From JAQBDA01 sp041301185 (GTDB lineage: Bacteria > Chloroflexota > Anaerolineae > Anaerolineales > UBA4823), in NCBI GenBank assembly GCA_041301185.1, contig JBFYSV010000126.1, positions 1-26,363 on the forward strand: a stretch of DNA of 26,363 bases, in the 5' to 3' direction. The notes beneath the pieces are model-generated. The model saw nothing but the letters and a program-made list of their open reading frames with translations, was not told where the DNA came from and did not search any database. The first letter of the stretch is position 1; each line of letters begins with the position of its first letter. Of the stretch, positions 15,327-21,144 are shown piece by piece. The position numbers were made by a program, and so were the translations under genes.

Positions 15327-15857
15327 ATGCAATCGATGAGAAGCGGTTTTGAATCGGTATTGAACTACCCGGTCGTTGCGCGCCTGCGCCGCAATCACGG
15401 GCTGGAGCACGCCACGCTCCATATCCTTGCGCGGCACAATCCAAATCGCCATCTGGCAGGCTACTCGGATGTGGCAGGTTTCTGGATCCTGGGGAATCTA
15501 ACCACCCCAGAAGTGCAATCCGCTGTGCATGAAGCCCTGCAACGCATGCAAGCCGGCGAGAAAAGCCTGGCAGTCCACCCCAACTGCGGCACAAATTTTG
15601 TCACATCCGGCATCCTGGCAAGCCTGGCGGCCTTCGTGGCTTTGTTCGGCGCTGGGAAGCGCACGCGGGACTGGCTGGAGCGTCTGCCCCTGGCGGCAAC
15701 CCTGGCGACCCTGGCACTGATCATCTCCCACCCGCTGGGCTTATTCATCCAGGAGCGAGTCACCACCTCCGGGCAGCTAGGCGCGCTGGAAGTGGTCAAG
15801 ATCACCCCCACCCGCCGGGGGCGAATGCAGGCGCACCGGGTTATCACCCAAAGCTAA
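15327..15857 (+). CDS. DUF6391 domain-containing membrane protein
   Basis: The protein is 176 residues long. Its N-terminal soluble half contains NHGLEHATLHILARHNP, with the EHA[TL] and His-rich pattern of DUF6391, and then HPNCGTNFVTSGILASLAAF leading into the first membrane helix. A second helix follows (LPLAATLATLALIISHPLG), and the tail is basic (TPTRRGRMQAHR). The conserved His, Cys and Asn residues hint at metal binding or catalysis, but no function is established. I use the ATG at 15327 because GGAG lies 7 nt upstream; ATG 15282 and TTG 15276 are in frame but lack ribosome sites. It is followed 12 bases later by holA, so the two may share a transcript. Confidence 0.78.
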   Translation: MQSMRSGFESVLNYPVVARLRRNHGLEHATLHILARHNPNRHLAGYSDVAGFWILGNLTTPEVQSAVHEALQRMQAGEKSLAVHPNCGTNFVTSGILASLAAFVALFGAGKRTRDWLERLPLAATLATLALIISHPLGLFIQERVTTSGQLGALEVVKITPTRRGRMQAHRVITQS

Positions 15858-15869
15858 AGCGCAAGAGAT

Positions 15870-16868
15870 ATGTCACCGGTTGTCTACCTGTTTCATGGCG
15901 AAGACGAGTTCTCCATTGCGGAGGAGATCCACAAGCTGGAAAAGAAGCTCGATGATGGCGCTGGCGCGGCGTTGAACACCACCCGCCTGGATGGGCGCAC
16001 ACTATCTCTCGAGGAGCTGGAGAACACCGCCAGAGTTCTGCCTTTTATGGCTCCCCGCCGCATTGTGGAGGTGTATTCACCCTTGGTTAAGCTAGATAAC
16101 AGTCCGGCTTTGCAGGAAAGGTTCTGCAACCTGTTGGGCATCCTGCCGGAGTCGACTGCCCTGGTGCTGGTGGAATATAAATCGCTAACCGGTGATAAAA
16201 ATAAAAAGAAAAAGCCGAACTGGCTGCTGGAATGGGCTGAACAAGCCGGCGAGCGCGCTTATGTGCGCAATTTTACGGTCACGGATATGCGTGGCTGGAT
16301 ACAAAAACATGCCAGAGAATCCGGCGGGCGCTTTGCTCCGTCAGCGGCTGGTGCCCTGGCCCCCCTGGTAGGGACAGACACCCGCTTGGCTCACCAGGAG
16401 ATTGTCAAACTATTAACCTATGTCAATTACGAGCGACCGGTGGAGCGAGAGGATGTCGACGCGGTCACCGCCCTACCCGGTACGACAAGTATCTTTAATA
16501 TGGTAGATGCCCTGGGGATGCAAAATGGCAAGCAAGCGATCAATACGTTGCATCGCCTGCTGGAAGAGCAGGACGCTCAAACTATCTTCTTGATGGTCGT
16601 TCGCCAGTTTCGAATGCTGCTGCTGGCAGCCGAAATCCTGGAAAGCGGCGGGACAGACCGGGAAGTAATTGACATATTGCGCCCAGAACCGTTTAAAGTT
16701 CATCCATTCGCCGCACAGAAAGTCAGCACCCAGGCGCGGCGCTTTTCGATTGACACCCTTGAAGGTGTGTACCGGCGATTGCTGGAGATAGACGAAGCGA
16801 CCAAGACAGGCCAGATGGAGGGGGAAGTGGCTCTGGATACGTTTATCGCTGGCTTTACGCTGCAGTAG
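15870..16868 (+). CDS. holA: DNA polymerase III delta subunit
   Basis: HolA is the clamp-loader subunit that opens the beta sliding clamp. The 332-residue length fits the family. The opening VVYLFHGEDEFSIAEEIHKL is the typical N terminus (degenerate P-loop region), ALVLVEYKS follows, and the central signature LVGTDTRLAHQEIVKLLTYV and the FNMVDALG and MVVRQFRMLLLAAE segments are characteristic. Its C terminus contains YRRLLEIDEATKTGQ, also typical. The ATG at 15870 has only a weak AAGAGA upstream and lies 12 bases after the DUF6391 stop. Its last 14 bases overlap the convergent small gene on the minus strand. Confidence 0.93.
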   Translation: MSPVVYLFHGEDEFSIAEEIHKLEKKLDDGAGAALNTTRLDGRTLSLEELENTARVLPFMAPRRIVEVYSPLVKLDNSPALQERFCNLLGILPESTALVLVEYKSLTGDKNKKKKPNWLLEWAEQAGERAYVRNFTVTDMRGWIQKHARESGGRFAPSAAGALAPLVGTDTRLAHQEIVKLLTYVNYERPVEREDVDAVTALPGTTSIFNMVDALGMQNGKQAINTLHRLLEEQDAQTIFLMVVRQFRMLLLAAEILESGGTDREVIDILRPEPFKVHPFAAQKVSTQARRFSIDTLEGVYRRLLEIDEATKTGQMEGEVALDTFIAGFTLQ

Positions 16869-17115
16869 TTGTCCCATTCACGCCAATCCAAAAATGGTTG
16901 GGCAGCACCGATCGGGAGGTGCGGATCTCGACGTTGCCAGATTTCAATTTGTCGTCATGGGTTTTGAGGGACCCGTTTTGAACCATGCTGGGATGAACAA
17001 AGCATAAGTTCGGAACGGTACCGTACTTATCACGGTAGTACTCAGCCGCGCGGGCAATCTTGGTCGAGATTTCAGCCTTCGAGTCATTATCAAACCACAG
17101 CATCCCGATATTCAT
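16855..17115 (-). CDS. Small orphan protein behind a LexA-box promoter
   Basis: This is an 86-residue soluble protein opening MNIGMLWFDNDSKAEISTKI, followed by ARAAEYYRDKYGTVPNLCFV and HPSMV. It ends with a basic segment and NHFWIGVNG. I do not recognise a characterised family. I chose the ATG at 17115 because GGAG lies 6 nt upstream; the ATG at 17127 has no ribosome site, and longer versions would run over the promoter. The promoter, with a Gram-positive-type LexA site in its spacer, lies at 17197-17225, giving a leader of about 75 nt. The gene converges on holA with a 14-base overlap. A role in the DNA-damage response is inferred from the promoter alone. Confidence 0.72.
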   Translation of the reverse strand: MNIGMLWFDNDSKAEISTKIARAAEYYRDKYGTVPNLCFVHPSMVQNGSLKTHDDKLKSGNVEIRTSRSVLPNHFWIGVNGTTTAA

Positions 17116-17196
17116 GGCCAGCTCCATACAGAAAAAATGATCAGGGAGCCACTGTGAACGCCAGCGCTTACAGGCGCATCCAGTGATTACATCCCT

Positions 17197-17225
17197 ATAA
17201 TACCAGAACGTATGTTCTACGTCAA
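17197..17225 (-). promoter_or_regulatory. Near-consensus sigma-70 promoter of the orphan gene
   Basis: On the minus strand TTGACG (17225-17220) is followed by exactly 17 bases and then TATTAT (17202-17197). The -35 hexamer contains the TGA stop codon of the upstream rRNA methyltransferase gene, so the promoter begins inside that gene's last codon. A LexA-like dyad fills the spacer. Confidence 0.78.
17205..17218. promoter_or_regulatory. LexA (SOS) box
   Basis: AGAACGTATGTTCT has perfect AGAAC/GTTCT arms around four bases and fits the Gram-positive LexA/DinR consensus core GAAC-RNRY-GTTC on both strands. It lies wholly between the -10 and -35 hexamers, where bound LexA would block RNA polymerase. 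Site identity is by pattern; binding is inferred. Confidence 0.72.
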
Positions 17226-18472
17226 GGGTTTTGATGTTTTTCCCGCCGCCAGATGCTGATGCTCTCGATATGGTACGTCTGGGGGAACATATCAAACGGA
17301 GTAACCTGTTGTAGCTGGTAACCCCCCTGTTTTAAATGTTTTGCATCCCGGGCCAGCGTGGCCGGGTCGCAGGAAACGTACACCATCAGCGGCGCAGACA
17401 GGCCAAGCAGAGCCTGCAAAACGTGCCGCCCTAAACCAGAGCGCGGTGGGTCAACCAACACCAGGTCCGGGGTGACTTGCAGGGCTGGGAGCACAGCTTC
17501 GGCTGGCGCCTGGTAAAGCTCCACGTGATCAAACTCATTCAGGTTAACCACAAAATCATCACACGCTTGCGGGGAGGCCTCGATACCAATTAGCCGCTGG
17601 GCATGGGGTGCCAGAAACGCGCTGAACAACCCTACGCCGCAGTAGACATCCAGCACCACCGCCCCAGCCGGCAGGCGGGCTTCTTCCAGCACATGGTTCA
17701 CCATCTTTTCTGCCATTGACGAATTCACCTGAAAGAACGAGCCGGCAGAAACCTGGAAAGGTCGCCCCAGCACGGTCAGCGCGGTCGCCGGGCTGCCCGC
17801 CAACACCAGCGATCCGGCTGGAGAGACATGCGCCACCGAGATATCCAGGTCCTCGATACTGATCTCAGGCGGGAGCAGTTCACTGCTCTCCAGGATCAGT
17901 TGCAGGTCGCAGTCATCGCCCTGGCGCAAGCCAACCCGCTCCACCCCGGGCAGCCCCTCAAATTCAAGCTGCGGCCATACCTGGCTGATCAGAGGCTGCG
18001 GCAGGTGGCATTCCCGGATGGGAAATACCTCCCCGGGGCGCAGAGGGTGATAGCCCAGCTTGCCTTCGGGTGTGAGGTGGAACTGCACGTGGTTGCGGTA
18101 TTCCCAGGGTTGGGAAGCAACCGTCTCCCTCACCGGCGGGTTATCAAAGCCCGCCAGGCGGCGTAGCTGGTCGCCCAAGATATCTCTTTTAGCAGCTAAC
18201 TGCCCTTCGTAAGACAGGTGCTGCAGGTGGCATCCGCCACACAGCCCGTAGTGAGCGCAGCGCGGCTCAACCCGCTGCGGGGAAGGGGAGAGGACCTCCA
18301 CCAAATCCGCCCGCAGGTAGCGGGCTTTCTCCTCAACCACCCGGACGCGGACTCGCTCACCCGGCAGGGCAAACGGCACAAACACCGCCCTGCCATCCGG
18401 CAGCCGGCCCAGCGCTTCGCCGCCATATGCCAGGGTGGTCAGGTTGATTTCTAAATCCGGCCAGGAAACCAT
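17222..18472 (-). CDS. RlmD/RumA-type 23S rRNA (uracil-5-)-methyltransferase
   Basis: This 416-residue SAM-dependent enzyme methylates C5 of a uridine in RNA. An N-terminal TRAM domain (about residues 5-60) binds RNA. Four Cys for an iron-sulphur cluster are present: Cys72, Cys78 and Cys81 in RCAHYGLCGGC, and Cys155 in RECHLP. The SAM-binding DVYCGVGLFSAFLA and VLVDPPRSGLG motifs follow, then the nucleophile Cys368 in YVSCDPATLARD. The set is complete, so activity is likely; whether it targets U1939, U747 or tRNA U54 cannot be read. The ATG at 18472 has a -10 box 7 nt upstream and no Shine-Dalgarno, suggesting a leaderless mRNA. It is divergent from a lipoprotein peptidase across 42 bases. 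Confidence 0.92.
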   Translation of the reverse strand: MVSWPDLEINLTTLAYGGEALGRLPDGRAVFVPFALPGERVRVRVVEEKARYLRADLVEVLSPSPQRVEPRCAHYGLCGGCHLQHLSYEGQLAAKRDILGDQLRRLAGFDNPPVRETVASQPWEYRNHVQFHLTPEGKLGYHPLRPGEVFPIRECHLPQPLISQVWPQLEFEGLPGVERVGLRQGDDCDLQLILESSELLPPEISIEDLDISVAHVSPAGSLVLAGSPATALTVLGRPFQVSAGSFFQVNSSMAEKMVNHVLEEARLPAGAVVLDVYCGVGLFSAFLAPHAQRLIGIEASPQACDDFVVNLNEFDHVELYQAPAEAVLPALQVTPDLVLVDPPRSGLGRHVLQALLGLSAPLMVYVSCDPATLARDAKHLKQGGYQLQQVTPFDMFPQTYHIESISIWRREKHQNP

Positions 18473-18479
18473 CCCGCTA

Positions 18480-18485
18480 ATTTTA
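18480..18485 (-). promoter_or_regulatory. -10 box of the rRNA methyltransferase gene
   Basis: Read on the minus strand, TAAAAT lies 7 nt before the ATG at 18472, placing the expected start of transcription at the start codon. There is no Shine-Dalgarno in the gap. The region that would hold its -35 box overlaps the -10 box of the divergent gene. Confidence 0.5.
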
Positions 18486-18501
18486 CCAGCCTATCGCCTG
18501 C

Positions 18502-18507
18502 TATAAT
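18502..18507 (+). promoter_or_regulatory. -10 box of the lipoprotein peptidase gene
   Basis: A consensus TATAAT lies 7 nt before the ATG at 18515, again placing transcription start at the start codon. The gap (TGGGGTT) has no Shine-Dalgarno at usable spacing. The only 42 bases between the two divergent genes must hold both promoters. Confidence 0.58.
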
Positions 18508-18514
18508 TGGGGTT

Positions 18515-20323
18515 ATGCACCGCCTGCGTTTCCTCTTATTACTGGTTACTTTGCTGCTACTGGCCTGCCAGGCGGCTACCCGCCTGGTCTCTCCGCTTGC
18601 CCCACAGCTGCCCCTCCCGACTGGTACCCTGGAGCCAACACCCTGGAACACTGCCATCCCGACCCAACAAGCACGCCCGGAGGTCTCCCCATCTGATGCA
18701 GACGATATGGATCCTGCCCAAACAGGTGCTGCCTCGCCAGGCGGAGTCACCTCAGACAGCCAGGCGGCGCTGGAAAGCACAAGTATCTCCCCGGGGGTTG
18801 GTGCTTTCCAGGTGCGCTTGCACCCCGATGGGCCTCTGTACGTTGGCGACCAGGTGAGCTTTGAGATCCTCTCCCCGCAGGAGACAGATACACAGGGCTT
18901 AACCCTGACCCTCACCTTAAGCGAGCCTGTCCTTGCACCACTCGGTCAGGCCACATTTAGCGGGTATGGGATTGCCGGACGCGATCAGGCGACCCTGTAC
19001 TGGGCATGGGATACCTCAACCTACGAGGCGGGCTTGTACACCCTCTCCTATGCCATCCAACCCCTGAGGTTGGCTTTCACCGAAACGGTCAGCCTGCTCC
19101 CAGCCAGCCAGATGCCGCCCCCAGAGCCGCAGGCCCGCTGGGCTTTAACAACCACTGATTGCTGCACTTTGCATTACGTTACCGGCACAGCCGCTGAAAG
19201 GGATATGGACCGGCTGGCAACCCTGGTCGATGAGCAGGCTGACCAGGTCAGCCAGAAATTAGGAGCTGAGTTCGATGAACAGGTATCCATCGTGTTGCTG
19301 CCGCGGGTCATGGGACATGGCGGCTTCTCATCGCAAGAGATCTCCGTCTCGTACCTGGACCGCAACTACGCCGGCAGCAGCACGCAGATCGTCTTGCACC
19401 ACGAGATGGTGCATGCCCTGGATAGCCAGCTGGGCGGCGAGCTGCGCCCCACCCTGCTGGTGGAAGGGCTGGCGGTCTATCTAAGCGGTGGGCATTTCAA
19501 GCCTGAGCCGCTTATGCCGCGCGCCGCCGCCTTGCTGGAGATGGATTGGTACCTGCCACTGGAAGAGCTGGCGGATAACTTCTACCCCTCCCAACATGAA
19601 ACCGGCTATCTCGAAGCAGGCGCCCTGGTCGAGTTCATGGTTGAGACCTGGGGATGGCCGGCTTTCTCGGATTTTTACCGCTCGATCCGCCCTGCCCCAG
19701 ATGGGGGGAGCCAATCGCAAGCAATCAATGCCGCCCTACAGGATTATTTTGAACTGAGTTTTGTAGACTTGGAGAGCAGATTTATCGAAGCCTTGCGGGC
19801 TGAGATGGTCTCAGACGCGCACCGTCAGGACGTGCGCCTGACTGTCCAATATTATGATCTGGTGCGCCTCTACCAGCAGGCGTTCGATCCATCGGCACAC
19901 TTTATGACCGCCTGGCTCCCAGATGGCCAGCAGATGCGCCAGCGCGGGATTGTTGCCGATTACCTGCGCCATCCCGTCACAGCCGAAAACCTGGCCTTGG
20001 AAGCCCTGCTCTTAGCTGCAGACAGCGACTTGCGCAGCGGAAACTACTCCCAGGCCGAAGGTTATCTGGCAGCTGTTGAGCTGGTGCTGGAATCAGGCTT
20101 CCAGGTCGCCGGGCAGGCCAACTTGCTGGCGGCTGACACAATTGCGATTACAAAGATATTGGCAGGTCGCGGCTACCAGGTGCAGCGGGTGGCTATCCAG
20201 GACGACAAAGCCCGGGTGTGGGCTTCTCCCGGGGCAGAAGCCACAGCCGGGCTGGCAATGAACGAATTTGAGCTGACCCGCAGCCAGGATGGCTGGTCGA
20301 TCCTTGAACAGCTGAACTACTGA
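18515..20323 (+). CDS. Lipoprotein zinc peptidase (peptidase MA-like)
   Basis: This 602-residue exported protein has a lipoprotein signal peptide (RFLLLLVTLLLLAC, lipobox LLAC with Cys18), then a Pro/Thr-rich linker and a beta-sandwich-like region. The catalytic core has HEMVH at 296-300 and Glu317 in LLVEGLAVYLSGG, the gluzincin pattern of the peptidase MA-like family. The region after 400 is helical and ends in a domain resembling an SnoaL/NTF2-like fold (weak impression: WSILEQLNY end). The ATG has a TATAAT 7 nt upstream, suggesting leaderless translation. It is divergent from the rRNA methyltransferase and overlaps the FHA gene by 7 bases at its 3' end. It probably acts at the outer face of the membrane. 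Confidence 0.86.
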   Translation: MHRLRFLLLLVTLLLLACQAATRLVSPLAPQLPLPTGTLEPTPWNTAIPTQQARPEVSPSDADDMDPAQTGAASPGGVTSDSQAALESTSISPGVGAFQVRLHPDGPLYVGDQVSFEILSPQETDTQGLTLTLTLSEPVLAPLGQATFSGYGIAGRDQATLYWAWDTSTYEAGLYTLSYAIQPLRLAFTETVSLLPASQMPPPEPQARWALTTTDCCTLHYVTGTAAERDMDRLATLVDEQADQVSQKLGAEFDEQVSIVLLPRVMGHGGFSSQEISVSYLDRNYAGSSTQIVLHHEMVHALDSQLGGELRPTLLVEGLAVYLSGGHFKPEPLMPRAAALLEMDWYLPLEELADNFYPSQHETGYLEAGALVEFMVETWGWPAFSDFYRSIRPAPDGGSQSQAINAALQDYFELSFVDLESRFIEALRAEMVSDAHRQDVRLTVQYYDLVRLYQQAFDPSAHFMTAWLPDGQQMRQRGIVADYLRHPVTAENLALEALLLAADSDLRSGNYSQAEGYLAAVELVLESGFQVAGQANLLAADTIAITKILAGRGYQVQRVAIQDDKARVWASPGAEATAGLAMNEFELTRSQDGWSILEQLNY

Positions 20324-21003
20324 CAGGCAGGGTACCCCATCAGCAGGTTAGAAATCAGGTTGGTAATCGTATTGAAGGGGGTGGTGCAATACAGGTTCAG
20401 CCAGTCAAAAATAAACGCGCTGCCTACCAGCATGCACAGGATCACCACCAGGCACCCGCATCCTGCCAGGAGCAGGGTGCGGGACTGTTTTTTCTCCGCA
20501 GGAGGCGCCTCATCGTACGGCTCTGCCGGACCGGCGGGCACCTGCCCCGTGTACACCGGCTGAGGTTCGGGCGAGTAGGGAAGCGCCTCCCCAGGGGAAG
20601 CTGCCGGCACATAAGAGGTCGGCGAAGTCACCCGAGAGGGGGTCGCTTTGACCGGAGGCGGCTGGCTCGGCACTGCAATCACGGTGGCATCGGCATCATA
20701 GCTCGTCTCGAAAACCAGGCTGATGTTTTCGCCAAGCATGATCAGCTCATTCGGGCGGAGCACATGCGGACCCATCAGGCGCTGCCCGTTAACAAAGGTG
20801 CCGTTGGTCGATCCCAGGTCTTCCAGCACGTACCCTCCGGCTTGCATCACCATGCGGGCGTGCTTGCGCGAGATTTCGGCGTCATTGATCACAATATCGT
20901 TGTGAATATCCCGCCCAATAAAGATCTCGCTGCTGGTCAACTCGTAAGATTTGCCCGGATTAGGCCCCGAACGCATGATCAGGTGGAAGGATAAGGAAGT
21001 CAT
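20317..21003 (-). CDS. FHA-domain protein with C-terminal membrane helix
   Basis: The 228-residue protein has a forkhead-associated domain in its first 100 residues, with the phosphothreonine-binding residues in place: GRD (IFIGRDIHND), SRKHARM and GSTNGTFVNG. A Pro-rich linker of about 70 residues follows, then a basic stretch and one membrane helix (LLLAGCGCLVVILCMLVG) and a short Cys-containing tail. FHA domains bind Thr-phosphorylated partners, so this looks like a membrane-tethered reader of Ser/Thr kinase signalling, although no kinase is in the window. The ATG at 21003 has GGAGA 7 nt upstream. A consensus promoter lies at 21023-21051. Its stop overlaps that of the convergent peptidase by 7 bases. 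Confidence 0.9.
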   Translation of the reverse strand: MTSLSFHLIMRSGPNPGKSYELTSSEIFIGRDIHNDIVINDAEISRKHARMVMQAGGYVLEDLGSTNGTFVNGQRLMGPHVLRPNELIMLGENISLVFETSYDADATVIAVPSQPPPVKATPSRVTSPTSYVPAASPGEALPYSPEPQPVYTGQVPAGPAEPYDEAPPAEKKQSRTLLLAGCGCLVVILCMLVGSAFIFDWLNLYCTTPFNTITNLISNLLMGYPACQ

Positions 21004-21022
21004 TTGGCTTTCTCCTGGGTTA

Positions 21023-21051
21023 AGTGTACTGAGTTTTGTACGCCATGTCAA
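21023..21051 (-). promoter_or_regulatory. Consensus promoter of the FHA gene
   Basis: On the minus strand a perfect TTGACA (21051-21046) is followed by 17 bases and TACACT (21028-21023). The predicted start lies next to the Shine-Dalgarno, leaving a leader of only about 13 nt. Confidence 0.8.
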
Positions 21052-21123
21052 ACACATTTCTCATTTGTACCCTTCGGCAGGCGCAGGCTTGCGCGACCAG
21101 GATACAGCCTGCCTGTGGGGTTG

Positions 21124-21144
21124 AGGCGCCCGGTCAGGGCGCCT
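21124..21144 (-). terminator. Hairpin spanning the stop codon of the M28 peptidase gene
   Basis: On the minus strand AGGCGCCC and GGGCGCCT form a perfect 8-bp GC-rich stem around the 5-base loop TGACC, whose first three bases are the stop codon. There is no T-run, so it is a terminator-like or 3'-end stabilising hairpin rather than a canonical terminator. Confidence 0.5.
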
